Notes: a model not told the origin generated them from the letters alone. A DNA stretch of 64,000 nt from Serratia sp. UGAL515B_01 (GCF_033095805.1 NZ_CP109901.1:2728001-2792000); one strand, 5' to 3'; positions 18,866 through 30,270 are shown, numbered from the stretch's first letter. Numbers and translations are program-made.

Positions 18866-19933
18866 TCAACTATCCCCGTTCCCTTTCACCTGCAGCTTCA
18901 ATTTACCAGCAAAATTCAACATGCGATTAAGTGGAACAAGTGCCTTTTCGCGTAATACGCTATCAACAAAAATCTCGTGTTTGATTCCACCTTGTTCCAA
19001 TCCCTCGGCAATCGCCTTCAAACCATTCATAGCCATCCAAGGACAATGAGCGCAACTGCGGCAAGTGGCTCCTTCACCTGCTGTTGGAGCCTCGAATAAT
19101 TCTTTGTCTGGGCAGGCCTGCTGCATCTTGTAAAAGATACCTCGGTCTGTAGCGACAATAAGTTGCCGGTTAGGTAGCGTTACTGCAGCCTGAATCAACT
19201 GGCTGGTAGAACCGACGGCATCTGCCAGCTCGACAATAGCCTGTGGCGATTCAGGGTGTACCAGTATTGCAGCACTAGGATACAAAGCCTTCATACGTAT
19301 CAACGCTTGTGTTTTAAATTCGTCGTGAACAATACACGCTCCCTGCCAACACAATACGTCCGCTCCGGTTTGCTTTTGTACATAACGTCCGAGGTGCCGA
19401 TCAGGAGCCCAAATAATTTTCTCACCCAAACTGTCGAGATGTTCAATTAATTCAACTGCAATACTGGAGGTCACTACCCAATCAGCCCGAGCTTTAACTG
19501 CAGCAGAGGTATTAGCATAAACCACTACGGTGCGCTCTGGATGGCTATCGCAAAACGCGGTAAATTCAGCCTCAGGACAGCCAATATCCAGCGAGCATTC
19601 GGCTTTCAGTGTCGGCATCAGGATTTGCTTTTCTGGGCTGAGTATTTTGGCTGTTTCTCCCATAAAACGGACACCAGCCACCAACAGAGTCGAGGCAGGG
19701 TGCTGGCTGCCAAAACGAGCCATCTCAAGTGAATCGGCTACGCAACCACCGGTTTCCTCAGCCAGAGCCTGGATCTCTGGATCGGTGTAGTAATGGGCCA
19801 CCATGACGGCATCACGCTGTTTAAGCAGAGTTTTAATTTTCTGCCGATAAAAATACTTCTCTTTTTCATCTAATGGCGTCGGTTTCGGCGGGAACGGGTA
19901 TATCAATGCATTAGCATCAAACATTTCACTCAT
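18866..19933 (-). CDS. nadA: Quinolinate synthase
   Basis: NadA condenses iminoaspartate with dihydroxyacetone phosphate to quinolinate in NAD biosynthesis and carries an oxygen-sensitive [4Fe-4S] cluster. Cluster cysteines are seen in [15 protein letters not shown] and [10 protein letters not shown]. The motifs [13 protein letters not shown] and [20 protein letters not shown] are typical. The frame opens at 19942, but [20 protein letters not shown] from 19933 matches the known start (355 residues; 347 in E. coli, with a slightly longer C-terminus here). A NadR box lies 68 bp upstream. Confidence 0.96.
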   Translation of the reverse strand: MSEMFDANALIYPFPPKPTPLDEKEKYFYRQKIKTLLKQRDAVMVAHYYTDPEIQALAEETGGCVADSLEMARFGSQHPASTLLVAGVRFMGETAKILSPEKQILMPTLKAECSLDIGCPEAEFTAFCDSHPERTVVVYANTSAAVKARADWVVTSSIAVELIEHLDSLGEKIIWAPDRHLGRYVQKQTGADVLCWQGACIVHDEFKTQALIRMKALYPSAAILVHPESPQAIVELADAVGSTSQLIQAAVTLPNRQLIVATDRGIFYKMQQACPDKELFEAPTAGEGATCRSCAHCPWMAMNGLKAIAEGLEQGGIKHEIFVDSVLREKALVPLNRMLNFAGKLKLQVKGNGDS

Positions 19934-20000
19934 CGCTGTCATCTCTGTGCTAGGCTGTTTACCTGTAACTCAGACACATCGCGTCTTTTGCAAACACCTT

Positions 20001-20018
20001 TGTTTTATATGCTAAACA
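20001..20018. promoter_or_regulatory. NadR operator of nadA-pnuC
   Basis: TGTTTTATATGCTAAACA matches the 18-base NadR site TGTTTA-N6-TAAACA in 11 of 12 defined positions, and symmetry extends outward (TTTG/CAAA). Its place upstream of nadA is as in other enterobacteria. Confidence 0.82.
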
Positions 20019-20280
20019 AAATACAGAAATAAAACTAAAAAGTCGCCGTTATTTTTCTTTTAACAAATAAATTGTTTAATTTATTAAAAATTTAACACTC
20101 AGATGATTGTCGAAAAACTTCCAGGATCACTTTCAAAAACAGATGCAGGGGATATTTGTCTCAGTGCTGTCAAAAAAGGCAAAACGATAGAATGGATTTT
20201 GCAACTTTCAATCATCGTTTGGTTCAAACCTATAAGGTTATTACCATTCACGATTTTATCACGTGGAAACTCTTTAAGAT
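20019..20280. other. Gene-free stretch between nadA promoter and the tRNA cluster
   Basis: Bases 20019-20100 are AT-rich upstream sequence. No protein frame is supported here; short open frames in this stretch and across the tRNAs are chance. No clear terminator for the tRNA transcript was identified. Confidence 0.5.
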
Positions 20281-20356
20281 TGGTGGGTCGTGCAGGATTC
20301 GAACCTGCGACCAATTGATTAAAAGTCAACTGCTCTACCGACTGAGCTAACGACCC
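20281..20356 (-). tRNA. tRNA-Lys (anticodon TTT)
   Basis: On the minus strand the 76-base gene starts GGGTCGTTAGCTCAG and ends ACGACCCACCA with encoded CCA. The anticodon loop reads CTTTTAA with anticodon TTT. The T-loop GGTTCGAATCC is intact. It is the last gene of the four-tRNA transcript and identical by eye to the other two Lys copies. Confidence 0.97.
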
Positions 20357-20445
20357 ATTGATGGGATTTACCGAACGACAAACACAGAATTGGCTACTCT
20401 ATTAACCAGGGTTCTATCACCTTGGCGTTTCCGATTCTTTAAAAT

Positions 20446-20521
20446 TGGTGGGTCGTGCAGGATTCGAACCTGCGACCAATTGATTAAAAGTCAACTGCTC
20501 TACCGACTGAGCTAACGACCC
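20446..20521 (-). tRNA. tRNA-Lys (anticodon TTT)
   Basis: Second Lys copy, 76 bases with encoded CCA, same acceptor stem and TTT anticodon as the gene at 20281. It is four bases from the Val gene. Confidence 0.97.
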
Positions 20522-20525
20522 GAAG

Positions 20526-20601
20526 TGGTGGGTGATGACGGGCTCGAACCGCCGACCCCCTCCGTGTAAAGGAGGTGCTCTACCAACTGAGCTAATCACC
20601 C
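20526..20601 (-). tRNA. tRNA-Val (anticodon TAC)
   Basis: On the minus strand it begins GGGTGATTAGCTCAG and ends ATCACCCACCA. The anticodon stem CCTCC/GGAGG encloses the loop TTTACAC with anticodon TAC. Lys and Val genes are also interleaved at this position in E. coli (the lysT-valT cluster). Confidence 0.96.
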
Positions 20602-20627
20602 ACAGTCGTGGGTACTACATAGAAAAC

Positions 20628-20703
20628 TGGTGGGTCGTGCAGGATTCGAACCTGCGACCAATTGATTAAAAGTCAACTGCTCTACCGACTGAGCTAACGA
20701 CCC
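20628..20703 (-). tRNA. tRNA-Lys (anticodon TTT)
   Basis: First gene of the tRNA transcript, 76 bases with encoded CCA, same sequence by eye as the other two Lys genes. A promoter with a GC-rich start region lies 52-79 bp upstream. Confidence 0.97.
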
Positions 20704-20754
20704 AATTTTCTTGTTGCTTTAGCATCTCGCAAGATGTCTTGGCAACGGCGGCAT

Positions 20755-20782
20755 ATATTACTAACTTCTCCCGACAGCGCAA
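20755..20782 (-). promoter_or_regulatory. Promoter of the tRNA cluster
   Basis: On the minus strand TTGCGC (20782-20777), a 16-base spacer, and TAATAT (20760-20755) are followed by the GC-rich stretch GCCGCCG. Such a discriminator is typical of stringently controlled tRNA promoters. Confidence 0.6.
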
Positions 20783-20826
20783 CCTAAATTTTGGATATAC
20801 TGGTTCAACTGCTTGTTCTTCACTCG

Positions 20827-20871
20827 AATGAGCCCAGAACTCGGTCAAATCGACTAACTTCTAGGCTCATT
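20827..20871 (-). terminator. Hairpin between cpoB and the tRNA cluster
   Basis: AATGAGCCCAGAA (20827-20839) pairs with TTCTAGGCTCATT (20859-20871) over 13 bases with one wobble or mismatch, with a 19-base loop. It lies just past the cpoB stop codon, but no T-tract follows. Confidence 0.5.
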
Positions 20872-20877
20872 TTATAC

Positions 20878-21666
20878 TTATAAGCTAGCCTCGCGTTTCT
20901 TTGCCTGCTTAGCTGCATCACTGTTCGGATAGAGTTTTACTACCTGCAGATAAACGGCTTTAGCTTTATCTAGCTGGCCTTTTTCCTGCATAATCACGCC
21001 GACCTTGTACATAGAGTCCGGCGCCTTAGGTGATTTTGGATGATTCTTCACCACTACGGCATAATAGTATGCAGCATCATCCTTTTTGCCTTTGTTGTAG
21101 TACATCTGACCAAGCCAATAGTTGGCATTAGGCTGGTAAGTCGAATTCGGATACTGCTTTATAAAGGATTGAAAAGCAGAAATAGCTTGGTCATACTGTT
21201 TCTTTTCCAGTGCTAAAGAAACAGCTGCGTTGTAGTCACTGTTCTCATCCCCGGCACTCGCTGGCGCGGTTGTTGCACCTACAGCGCTTTCAGCAGGCAC
21301 CTTGGCAGAATCACCGGTATTATCCACCGTGGCACCTGTAGCATTCTGTTTACCACCTTGGCTAATACTATCTATCTGTTGATAGATCTGTTTCTGACGT
21401 TCAACAACCTGATTCAACTGATATTGATTTTCCTGGATCTGCCCGCGGAGAGTATCAATATCGCGTTGATTGTCGGAGAGTTGCTGCTGGAGTTGGTTTA
21501 AAAGCTGCCCCTGAGCATTACTGATACGCTCAAGTGATGTGACACGGTCTTCGACCGAGCCAGAGCCGGCATTACTGATTGGCGCTTGGGCAGTAGCGGC
21601 CCATGGGACCGCTACGCCAACCAATAACGACAGACTCAACAGGTGATGTCTGAAGTTACTGTTCAT
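20878..21666 (-). CDS. cpoB: Cell division coordinator CpoB (YbgF)
   Basis: CpoB is a periplasmic protein that links Tol-Pal constriction with PBP1B peptidoglycan synthesis. A signal peptide is visible in the first 28 residues (ending ATAQA), followed by a coiled-coil trimerisation segment rich in Gln and Leu (about 40-100), a low-complexity linker, and three TPR repeats (from about 145; YNAAVSLALEKKQYDQAISAF, YWLGQMYYNKGKKDDAAYYY). Length 262 compares with 263 in E. coli. It is the last gene of the tol-pal operon, nine bases after pal. Confidence 0.95.
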   Translation of the reverse strand: MNSNFRHHLLSLSLLVGVAVPWAATAQAPISNAGSGSVEDRVTSLERISNAQGQLLNQLQQQLSDNQRDIDTLRGQIQENQYQLNQVVERQKQIYQQIDSISQGGKQNATGATVDNTGDSAKVPAESAVGATTAPASAGDENSDYNAAVSLALEKKQYDQAISAFQSFIKQYPNSTYQPNANYWLGQMYYNKGKKDDAAYYYAVVVKNHPKSPKAPDSMYKVGVIMQEKGQLDKAKAVYLQVVKLYPNSDAAKQAKKREASL

Positions 21667-21675
21667 GCAATTCTC

Positions 21676-22191
21676 TTAGTAAACCAGAACGGCACGACGA
21701 TTTTTAGCATAAGCGGCTTCGTCATGGCCCAGTACTGCTGGTTTTTCTTTACCGTAAGAAACGATAGAGATCTGATCGGCTGAAACGCCTTTACCTTGCA
21801 GATACATTTTAACTGCGTTTGCACGACGTTCGCCCAAAGCAATGTTGTACTCTGGTGTACCGCGCTCATCTGCGTGACCTTCAACGGTCACCTTGTAAGA
21901 TGGATTGCTGCGCAGGAATGCAGCATGAGCATCCAGCATCTGAGAAAACTCAGAGCTGATGTCATATTTGTCAAAACCGAAGTAAACAATGTTACTCTTC
22001 TGCAGTTCTTGCATCTGCAAACGGGCTTGTTCTTCAGAAGAGAGATTGCTGCTGCCATTTTCTATACCAGTGCCAGCGCCAGCGCCCATACCAGATTGAT
22101 CATTGTTTGCGCTTTTGTTAGAACTACAAGCTGCTACAGCCAGAACTGGCAGTGCCAGCATAAGCCCTTTCAGCACTTTGTTCAGTTGCAT
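21676..22191 (-). CDS. pal: Peptidoglycan-associated lipoprotein Pal
   Basis: Pal anchors the outer membrane to peptidoglycan and binds TolB. The lipobox LAVAAC is at about residues 17-22. The OmpA-like C-terminal domain shows [31 protein letters not shown] with the diaminopimelate-binding Asp and Arg. The frame opens at 22218, but [22 protein letters not shown] from 22191 matches E. coli Pal; the product is 171 residues. It lies between tolB and cpoB. Confidence 0.97.
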   Translation of the reverse strand: MQLNKVLKGLMLALPVLAVAACSSNKSANNDQSGMGAGAGTGIENGSSNLSSEEQARLQMQELQKSNIVYFGFDKYDISSEFSQMLDAHAAFLRSNPSYKVTVEGHADERGTPEYNIALGERRANAVKMYLQGKGVSADQISIVSYGKEKPAVLGHDEAAYAKNRRAVLVY

Positions 22192-22235
22192 TTCTTTGAT
22201 CCTTTTAGAGTTTGCCATACATATTCACACATGCA

Positions 22236-23528
22236 TCACAGATACGGCGACCAAGCAGGGAATTTGACCTGTCCATTTGTCGCCGGAAGACGCGCTTTGA
22301 AACGCCCATCAGTCGATACCAACTGTAACACAGAGCCCATACCTTGCGTGGAGCTATAGATCACCATCGTGCCGTTTGGCGCAATACTAGGCGTTTCGTC
22401 TAGGAACGAATCCGTTAATACTTGAACGGCCCCCGATCCAAGATCTTGTTTGGCGATGTGCTGGTTACCATTATTAGAACTGACCATCACCAGAAACTTG
22501 CCGTCGAAACTCACATCAGAGTTCTGATTTTGAGACCCTTCCCAAGTGAGACGTTGCGGTGCACCGCCGCCAGCACCGACTTTATAAATCTGCGGGCGTC
22601 CTCCCTGGTCAGAAGTATATGCCAGAGACTGGCTGTCCGGGAACCAAGTTGGCTCCGTATTGTTGCTGCGACCATCGGTGATTTGCGTAATCTGGCCTGA
22701 GCCTAGATCCATCACATACAGATTAAGGCTACCGGTCTTCGACAATGCAAAAGCAAGGCGGCTTCCATCTGGTGAAAAAGCGGGTGCTCCGTTGTGACGC
22801 GGGAATGAAGCAACCTGACGAATAGCACCATCGGCCAGCGTCTGGATCACCAATGCTGAACGACCACTCTCAAAGGTGACATAAGCCAATTTGCTGCCAT
22901 CTGGAGACCAAGCTGGTGACATCAGTGGTTCAGGTGAACGATGAACAACAAACTCGTTGTAACCATCGTAATCAGAGACGCGCAACTCATACGGGAATTT
23001 CCCGCCGTTGGTCTGTACAACATACGCAATACGTGTGCGGAATGCCCCCTTGATGCCTGTCAGCTTTTCAAACACTTCATCACTGGCGGTATGCGCGGAA
23101 TAACGTAACCACTGTTTAGTGACTTTATACTGGTTTTGTGCCAGAACAGTACCCGGAGAACCTGACGTATCTACCAGTTGGTAGGAAACAAGGTAGCTAC
23201 CATCAGCACCAGGTTGCACCTGACCAACAACGACAGAATCAATACCCAGTGCAGTCCAAGCTGCTGGCGTTACTTCAGAAGCGGTTGCGGGTTGCTGCGG
23301 CATACGTGCAACATCAATTGGGTTGAATTTTCCGCTGTTGCGCAAATCTGCGCCGACAACCTGACCAATGTCTTCAGGAGGGGTGCCTGGCCCCGCCCAT
23401 TTAAACGGTACCACACCAATCGGGCGAGCTGAGTCGACCCCTTGGGTGATTTCAATGCGAACTTCCGCGTGCAACACTGCGGCCCACAGTACTAAAAAAC
23501 CTAGCACTACTCGAAATGCCTGCTTCAT
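22236..23528 (-). CDS. tolB: Tol-Pal system periplasmic protein TolB
   Basis: TolB links TolA to Pal in the periplasm. It has a signal peptide (residues 1-21, ending LHA), an N-terminal alpha/beta domain and a C-terminal six-bladed beta-propeller whose repeats are seen as [41 protein letters not shown] and [20 protein letters not shown]. The TolA box near the mature N-terminus ([20 protein letters not shown]) is intact. The 430-residue length equals that of E. coli. Confidence 0.97.
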   Translation of the reverse strand: MKQAFRVVLGFLVLWAAVLHAEVRIEITQGVDSARPIGVVPFKWAGPGTPPEDIGQVVGADLRNSGKFNPIDVARMPQQPATASEVTPAAWTALGIDSVVVGQVQPGADGSYLVSYQLVDTSGSPGTVLAQNQYKVTKQWLRYSAHTASDEVFEKLTGIKGAFRTRIAYVVQTNGGKFPYELRVSDYDGYNEFVVHRSPEPLMSPAWSPDGSKLAYVTFESGRSALVIQTLADGAIRQVASFPRHNGAPAFSPDGSRLAFALSKTGSLNLYVMDLGSGQITQITDGRSNNTEPTWFPDSQSLAYTSDQGGRPQIYKVGAGGGAPQRLTWEGSQNQNSDVSFDGKFLVMVSSNNGNQHIAKQDLGSGAVQVLTDSFLDETPSIAPNGTMVIYSSTQGMGSVLQLVSTDGRFKARLPATNGQVKFPAWSPYL

Positions 23529-23654
23529 CTCATCTCCCTTACCCAGGCAGGATGCCTACGATAAATAGCAGAATTTTAACAAATCAACGCCAACAAAACT
23601 ACCTGCTCCCTGTTGGCGGCGTCGTGTAAACTTTACTCAAACAACTTCTACAAC

Positions 23655-24803
23655 TTACTGAGGATTAAAGTCAATTGGTGCATTCTTAAATGCTTCATAC
23701 ACTTCATTACTTGGTGGTTTAGGTATTTTCGCTTGCCGAGCAGCGGCCAGAGCCGCTTGGCAAAGTGCAGGATCTCCGCCCTCAACTTTCGCATCGATCA
23801 AGAAACCATCCGGGCCAAGTTTGATTCTCAATCTGCACGTACGCCCTTTATAGGACGTCCAGTCGTAGAATTTATTTTTCACCGCATTCTGTATCTGGCT
23901 ACCATAGCTGTCCAAATCAGCACCACTTGCCCCTGCAGTTTTAGCATTACCTTGTCCAGCAGGCTTGCCATCACCTTGGGTTTTGGCTCCACCACCTTTT
24001 GGTGCATTTTTACCATCCGCCAAACCACCAAACAAATCATCCACTTCCGCAGACTGTTTGGCTGCTTCAGCGGCGGCCTTTTTCTTCTCTTCAGCAGCTT
24101 TCTTGGCAGCAGCGGCTTTCTCTGCTGCGGCGGCTTTCTTTTCAGCCTCAGCAGCAGCTTTTTTCTCGGCAGCTTCCGCGGCTTTTTTAGCCTCTTCAGC
24201 TTGTTTCTTAGCTGCAGCGGCTGCGGCTTGTTTCTTGGCTTCAGCTTCGGCCTGTTTCTGTGCCTCAGCCTGCGCTTTGGCTATTTTTTCCGCCTCAGCT
24301 TTAGCGCTAGCTAACGCCTGTTCAGCGGCTTTCTGCTGTTCTTTAGCTTTCGCTGCAGCTGCTTCTGCTGCTTTTTGCTGCTCTACAGCCTGCCGCTGCT
24401 GTTCTGCCGCTTTCTTTTGCTGCTCCGCCTGCAATTTAGCGTCCTGTGCTGCTTTCTCCTGCACAGCTAAACGTTCTTGCTCAAGTTCTTTTAGACGCTG
24501 CTGCTCTGCAGCCTGTTTCTGTCGTAGCTCTTCCGCCTGTTGCTCCGCCTTTTTTTGGCGCTGCTTTTCGGCTCGTTTTGCATCGCTGCTCTGCTGCTGC
24601 TGGCGATTATACTGTTCCACCACAGCACCAGGATCGACCATCACTGCACCAACGACGGAACCATCGCCTCCTCCACCTGCGCTCATTTCAGCGTTTTCAT
24701 GCAGCGATCCCCAAATCAACAGGGCAATCAATATGAAGTGCAGAACTACCGAAACAATAACGGCGCGGTTCAGCTTATCGTTTTGTTCAGTTGCCTTTAC
24801 CAA
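23655..24803 (-). CDS. tolA: Tol-Pal system inner membrane protein TolA
   Basis: TolA spans the periplasm and couples the TolQR motor to TolB-Pal. The 382-residue protein has one N-terminal membrane helix (about 14-34), a very long Ala/Lys/Glu/Gln-rich helical domain (about 70-250, with repeated KKAAAEAEKKAA-like units), and a compact C-terminal domain with two cysteines (SYKGRTCRLRIKLGPDG and GGDPALCQAAL). It is shorter than E. coli TolA (421), as expected for the variable repeat region. The low-complexity region creates a spurious long frame on the other strand. Confidence 0.95.
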   Translation of the reverse strand: MVKATEQNDKLNRAVIVSVVLHFILIALLIWGSLHENAEMSAGGGGDGSVVGAVMVDPGAVVEQYNRQQQQSSDAKRAEKQRQKKAEQQAEELRQKQAAEQQRLKELEQERLAVQEKAAQDAKLQAEQQKKAAEQQRQAVEQQKAAEAAAAKAKEQQKAAEQALASAKAEAEKIAKAQAEAQKQAEAEAKKQAAAAAAKKQAEEAKKAAEAAEKKAAAEAEKKAAAAEKAAAAKKAAEEKKKAAAEAAKQSAEVDDLFGGLADGKNAPKGGGAKTQGDGKPAGQGNAKTAGASGADLDSYGSQIQNAVKNKFYDWTSYKGRTCRLRIKLGPDGFLIDAKVEGGDPALCQAALAAARQAKIPKPPSNEVYEAFKNAPIDFNPQ

Positions 24804-24881
24804 AATAGAGTCCCAAAAACTGGTGCTTAAATAGGCTTCAGCATCAGAGATACTGAAGCCGGATTGCCACTCACCTTACTG

Positions 24882-25310
24882 TCAAATTGGCTGGGTCATC
24901 AACCCAACGGAAGCGACACCTGCCTCACGAAGAATATTCAATGCTTTAATAATTTCATCATAAGGAACTTCTTTTGCTCCACCGATCAAAAAGATCGTCT
25001 TAGGGTTAGCAGCCAAACGCGATCTGGCTTCGGCGGCAACCTGTTCTGGCGGTAACCACTCCATACGATTGTGATCTACTACCAGTGTGTATTGCCCCAC
25101 ACCTGAAACCTCCAGAATGACTGGGGGATTGTCGCTGCTAGATACCGTTTTTGAATCGGTGGCATCAGGTAAATCAACCTCAACACTTTGCGTAATGATG
25201 GGGGCAGTTGCCATAAAAATCAGCAACAACACCAGCAATACGTCCAACAAGGGAACAATGTTGATTTCCGACTTCAGCTCACGACGGTTACGACCACGAA
25301 CTTTCGCCAT
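24882..25310 (-). CDS. tolR: Tol-Pal motor protein TolR
   Basis: TolR, an ExbD-family protein, forms the proton-driven motor with TolQ. The single N-terminal membrane helix carries the key Asp (INIVPLLDVLLVLLLIFM, D23 in E. coli). The periplasmic domain ends VGLMTQPI as in E. coli. Length 142 equals that of E. coli. It lies 12 bp after tolQ and 78 bp before tolA. Confidence 0.97.
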   Translation of the reverse strand: MAKVRGRNRRELKSEINIVPLLDVLLVLLLIFMATAPIITQSVEVDLPDATDSKTVSSSDNPPVILEVSGVGQYTLVVDHNRMEWLPPEQVAAEARSRLAANPKTIFLIGGAKEVPYDEIIKALNILREAGVASVGLMTQPI

Positions 25311-25322
25311 GCAACCTCCTAC

Positions 25323-26407
<1,085 letters not shown>

Positions 26408-26537
26408 GATACTTCCAAACCAATGCGATTTAACGTTGTTACTATACGCAAGACAGATCGGGTTGGGAATGGGTAACCAGATGGTAATGAAAATAATTAT
26501 GGGCCAGAATGGCCCATAGAATGGCACGTACAGCAGA

Positions 26538-26834
26538 TTATAAAGAAACGTAAAGTAATCCTGCTGCCAAGATGACAATGGCAGGTAATGGCGCAAAAAA
26601 CGCTCGCCAGAACGGGCTATGTGGGCGAAACCCAACGCCGTGAACCATGCCAGCACACACCGCCCAGATAAGGAATATACTTTGCCATATCTCCAATGAA
26701 CTGGTGCGCGCTGCAAAACGGGTAGGGTCCCAAAAAACAAACCCAGCCAAAGTTAATGCCATCACCAATGAAAGGGCCCGCACAGGGCCCTTATCAGTGA
26801 GCGCGTAGAGCTTATCAGCGAGCGAAGAACTCAT
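26538..26834 (-). CDS. ybgE: Cyd operon protein YbgE
   Basis: YbgE is a small membrane protein encoded with cytochrome bd; its role is unclear. The 98-residue product has three hydrophobic segments and the motifs [18 protein letters not shown] and [24 protein letters not shown], which match E. coli YbgE (97 residues). The ATG at 26834 shares one base with the cydX stop (TGATG); a GTG three bases earlier is an alternative start. It lies 130 bp before ybgC. Confidence 0.9.
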   Translation of the reverse strand: MSSSLADKLYALTDKGPVRALSLVMALTLAGFVFWDPTRFAARTSSLEIWQSIFLIWAVCAGMVHGVGFRPHSPFWRAFFAPLPAIVILAAGLLYVSL

Positions 26835-26947
26835 CACTTACCGTCGTGCTGTGCTTTTGAATCTTCACTGTGCTCAAGTGCCAGCGCAGTGATAATACCA
26901 AACGCGCAGGCAAGAAGCGTTCCGAGGATCCAGGCAAAATACCACAT
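26834..26947 (-). CDS. cydX: Cytochrome bd-I small subunit CydX
   Basis: CydX is a single-helix accessory subunit needed for full stability and activity of the CydAB oxidase. The 37-residue product begins MWYFAWILGTLLACAFGIIT and is the same length as E. coli CydX, with near identity over the helix. AGCTAAACC precedes the ATG. It sits 17 bp after cydB and overlaps ybgE by one base. Confidence 0.95.
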   Translation of the reverse strand: MWYFAWILGTLLACAFGIITALALEHSEDSKAQHDGK

Positions 26948-26964
26948 GGTTTAGCTCCTTTGGC

Positions 26965-28104
26965 TTAGTACAGTGAATGCTTGTTGTTTTCAATGAAGTT
27001 CTTATCCAGACGCCCAAACATTTTGTAGTACGACCAGATGGTGTACGCCAGAACGATAGGCACAAAGATAATCGCGACAATGGTCATCACTTTCAGCGTC
27101 AGTAAGCTGGAAGTCGCATCCCACATTGTCAGGCTAACGTTAGGCACAGTGCTTGAAGGCATCACAAACGGGAACATGGTTACCCCTGCCGTCAAAATCA
27201 CACAGGCGATCGTTAGTGATGAAGTCAAGAATGCAAGCGCCCCTTTCTCCAAACGAGAGAACAGGATTGTGACGAATGGCAAAATAACGCCTAACGCCGG
27301 TAACACCCACAGGATCGGATACTTGTTGTAGTTAATTAGCCAAGCGCCAGCCTGATGTGCGACTTCTTTACGCAGTGGGTTAGATTCCGCCGCTGTATCC
27401 AGAACTGAAGTCACAACAAAACCGTCAATGCCTTTCACCAGCCAGATCCCTGCCAACAGAAAACATACTGCCATCACTAAGGCAGAAATCTGCGCAGCCG
27501 CGCGCGAACGCAGATGAATCTCAGCCGTGGTTCGCATCTGAAGATAGGTCGCCCCCTGAGTCAACAACATAGTTAAGCTCACGATACCGGCCAACAAGGC
27601 GAACGGATTAAGCAACTGGAAAAAATTGCCGGTATAGAACAGACGCAGGTATTCATCTATATGAAATGGCACACCTTGAAGCAAATTGCCGAATGCTACA
27701 CCAAATACCAGTGCTGGCACGAAACTGCCGACAAAGATGCCCCAGTCCCACATGTTACGCCAGCGGCTGTTTTCCAACTTGGAACGGTAATCAAAACCGA
27801 CCGGTCGGAAGAACAAAGCGGCAAGTACCAAGATCATGGCAACGTAGAAGCCAGAAAACGCAGCAGCATAAACCATCGGCCAAGCGGCGAACAATGCACC
27901 ACCTGCAGTAATCAACCACACTTGGTTACCGTCCCAATGTGGAGCGATAGCGTTGATCATTATCCGGCGTTCGGTATCGGTTTTACCGATAATGCGCACC
28001 AGAATACCGACCCCCATATCGAAACCGTCGGTAACCGCAAAACCGATCAGCAAAACGCCAACCAGAACCCACCAGATAAATCGTAGTACTTCATATTCAA
28101 ACAT
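26965..28104 (-). CDS. cydB: Cytochrome bd-I ubiquinol oxidase subunit II
   Basis: CydB is the second large membrane subunit of the high-affinity quinol oxidase. It has 379 residues, as in E. coli, with about nine membrane segments. Diagnostic parts are MFEYEVLRFIWWVLVGVLLIG, FDMGVGILVRIIGKTDTERR and INAIAPHWDGNQVWLITAGG. It is 15 bp downstream of cydA in the same operon. Confidence 0.97.
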   Translation of the reverse strand: MFEYEVLRFIWWVLVGVLLIGFAVTDGFDMGVGILVRIIGKTDTERRIMINAIAPHWDGNQVWLITAGGALFAAWPMVYAAAFSGFYVAMILVLAALFFRPVGFDYRSKLENSRWRNMWDWGIFVGSFVPALVFGVAFGNLLQGVPFHIDEYLRLFYTGNFFQLLNPFALLAGIVSLTMLLTQGATYLQMRTTAEIHLRSRAAAQISALVMAVCFLLAGIWLVKGIDGFVVTSVLDTAAESNPLRKEVAHQAGAWLINYNKYPILWVLPALGVILPFVTILFSRLEKGALAFLTSSLTIACVILTAGVTMFPFVMPSSTVPNVSLTMWDATSSLLTLKVMTIVAIIFVPIVLAYTIWSYYKMFGRLDKNFIENNKHSLY

Positions 28105-28119
28105 ATCGTGGACTCCTGT

Positions 28120-29688
28120 TTAGCGAGCTTCCTGCACGTGGGCAGTCGGTTGTTCAAAGTGATAGCGGCCAGTTTTCAGGCTACTTGGCCCCATGCGCCC
28201 AAATTTGAACATCAGGTACAATTCAGCCACCAGGAACAGGGTATACAAACCACAAATCAGCCCCATCGAGAAGAGAACATGCCCGGTGGTGAGTGAAGAG
28301 GTTGCAACTGCAGTTGGCAATACTTCACCAATAGCCCACGGCTGACGGCCATATTCAGCTACGAACCAACCAGCTTCTACTGCGATCCACGGTAATGGTA
28401 TGCCGTACAGCGCAGCACGATGCAGCCATTTTTTCTCACCGATCCGGTTACGCATTACGCTCCAGAATGACATACCAATAATGAACAGCATGATCACGCC
28501 ACACGCCACCATGATACGGAAAGCAAAGTACAGCGGAGCAACGCGCGGGATCGAATCTTTGGTTGCCTGCTGGATCTGTTCTTCTGTTGCATTGGGAACG
28601 TTATCAGTATAACGCTTCAACAGCATCCCATAGCCCAGGTCCTGCTTGACATCGTTGAACGCGGTTCTAACTGCTGGATCAGTATTACCACTGCGTAACT
28701 CTTCCAGAAGCTGGTAAGCCTTCATGCCGTTGCGAATACGTACCTGGTGCTGTGCCATCAGATCCCGCAAGCCAATAACCGGTGTATCAATGGAACGAGT
28801 TGCAATCAGGCCAAGTGCCCATGGGATCTGAATCGTAAAGGAGTTTTCCATCCTTTCCTGATTCGGAATACCAAACAGCGTAAAAGCAGCCGGAGGTGGC
28901 TGAGTTTCCCATTCAGCTTCAATGGCAGCAAGTTTGGTTTTTTGCACGTCGCCCATTTCGTAACCGGATTCATCACCCAGCACAATAACGGAAAGTATCG
29001 CCGCCATACCGAAACTGGCAGCAATGGCAAACGAACGTTTAGCAAAAGCAACGTCACGCCCTTTCAGCAGATAGTAGGAACTGATACCTAGAATGAACAT
29101 AGCACCAGTGGTATAGCCTGAAGCTACGGTGTGAACAAACTTCACCTGAGCTACCGGGTTGAGAACCAGTTGAGAGAAGCTCACCATCTCCATACGCATG
29201 GTTTCAACGTTAAAATCAGATGCGATCGGGTTCTGCATCCATCCGTTAGCAACCAGTATCCACAATGCAGAAAGGTTTGAACCGAGAGCCACAAGCCAAG
29301 TAACCGTCATATGCTGTATCTTGCTTAGGCGATCCCAACCGAAGAAGAACAGGCCGACCAGTGTCGATTCAAGGAAGAACGCCATCAAACCTTCGATGGC
29401 TAATGGAGCCCCAAAGATGTCACCGACGTAATGAGAGAAATATGACCAGTTAGTCCCGAATTGGAACTCCATGGTCAACCCGGTAGCCACACCCAGAGCA
29501 AAGTTGATTGCGAATAACTTTCCCCAGAATCTGGTCATATCTTTATAAATTTGTTTGCCAGACAACACATATACCGTTTCCATGATTGCCAGCAAAAACG
29601 CCATGCCGAGCGTTAATGGGACAAATAGGAAGTGATACATCGCCGTTAAAGCAAACTGTAAACGTGACAGTTCGACAATATCAAACAT
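28120..29688 (-). CDS. cydA: Cytochrome bd-I ubiquinol oxidase subunit I
   Basis: CydA binds the three hemes and oxidises ubiquinol. The heme ligand H19 is in [20 protein letters not shown]; the second His is in [17 protein letters not shown]; the Met ligand is expected near residue 393. The long quinol-binding Q-loop is present ([23 protein letters not shown]). Its 522-residue length equals that of E. coli. The upstream gene-free region carries ArcA-like and FNR-like sites, in keeping with low-oxygen control. Confidence 0.97.
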   Translation of the reverse strand: MFDIVELSRLQFALTAMYHFLFVPLTLGMAFLLAIMETVYVLSGKQIYKDMTRFWGKLFAINFALGVATGLTMEFQFGTNWSYFSHYVGDIFGAPLAIEGLMAFFLESTLVGLFFFGWDRLSKIQHMTVTWLVALGSNLSALWILVANGWMQNPIASDFNVETMRMEMVSFSQLVLNPVAQVKFVHTVASGYTTGAMFILGISSYYLLKGRDVAFAKRSFAIAASFGMAAILSVIVLGDESGYEMGDVQKTKLAAIEAEWETQPPPAAFTLFGIPNQERMENSFTIQIPWALGLIATRSIDTPVIGLRDLMAQHQVRIRNGMKAYQLLEELRSGNTDPAVRTAFNDVKQDLGYGMLLKRYTDNVPNATEEQIQQATKDSIPRVAPLYFAFRIMVACGVIMLFIIGMSFWSVMRNRIGEKKWLHRAALYGIPLPWIAVEAGWFVAEYGRQPWAIGEVLPTAVATSSLTTGHVLFSMGLICGLYTLFLVAELYLMFKFGRMGPSSLKTGRYHFEQPTAHVQEAR

Positions 29689-30150
29689 CTTGACTCCTTG
29701 CTCCTCGCAGGAAGACTCCGACTTGCGGTTATCGGTATTTACCCCCTCATACTTAAATTTGCATATGATGACCGTATTCGCTCACTCCAACCGCATGTTT
29801 TTATATGCTTTTAGAGGTTACGAACCTGCCACCATTCTGCAACTCAAATTATCAAGGATAAAGCCCTGTATGGAGTAACCAGTAACGTCCCGCAGTGAAT
29901 GCTCTTAAACACAACAAATTTTCAAACTCTCTGCTTTCAACCACACATTCTTAGCAGGGCCGCAGAGACCCAACGCAAATGCACCAATGAAAACCGAGAG
30001 CGGGTAAGAAATGCAACAAGATAAACCATCCCTAATTACACGATGGCATGATACTCGTCAAATCCCACACGATAAATAGGTTTTTGTGTGAAGTGGGTTA
30101 GACTTCTGGCTATAGGTCAAGAAACGGCCCTGATAGCTGTTTTGGTTTAT
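29689..30150. other. Gene-free 5' region of cydA
   Basis: Long untranslated or promoter region upstream of cydA; the full gap to sucD is about 1.04 kb. A 62-codon frame on the plus strand at 29690 has no ribosome site or recognisable product. E. coli carries other genes between sucD and cydA (mngR, mngA, mngB), none of which is here. Confidence 0.55.
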
Positions 30151-30151
30151 T

Positions 30152-30165
30152 TTGATCTCAAACAA
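30152..30165. promoter_or_regulatory. Candidate FNR site in the cydA upstream region
   Basis: TTGATCTCAAACAA matches TTGAT-N4-ATCAA at nine of ten positions. FNR represses cydAB in E. coli. The site is 464 bp from the cydA start, so the link is inferred. Confidence 0.4.
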
Positions 30166-30270
30166 TTTAATATTATCCGCGTATTATTTCCAGATTCATT
30201 GCATATTTCTGCATAATTCATCTAAGAATATGTTACACGAAAGTTTAATTATTTTTTATCAATATCATTG

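Noticed and set aside
20281..20703. CRISPR-like or tandem repeat signal from three near-identical 76-base units
   Set aside because: The units are tRNA-Lys genes with intact cloverleaf features and encoded CCA, separated by unequal spacers.
23965..24834. 289-residue open frame on the plus strand opposite tolA
   Set aside because: It is a shadow of the Ala/Lys-rich repeats of tolA: Ala, Cys and Ser-rich, with no recognisable domain or ribosome site.
26408..26740. N-terminal extension of ybgC
   Set aside because: The frame stays open but overlaps ybgE in another frame and homology starts only at the GTG at 26407.
29690..29878. 62-codon frame upstream of cydA
   Set aside because: No ribosome site, no known family and placed in the cydA leader region; chance frame.
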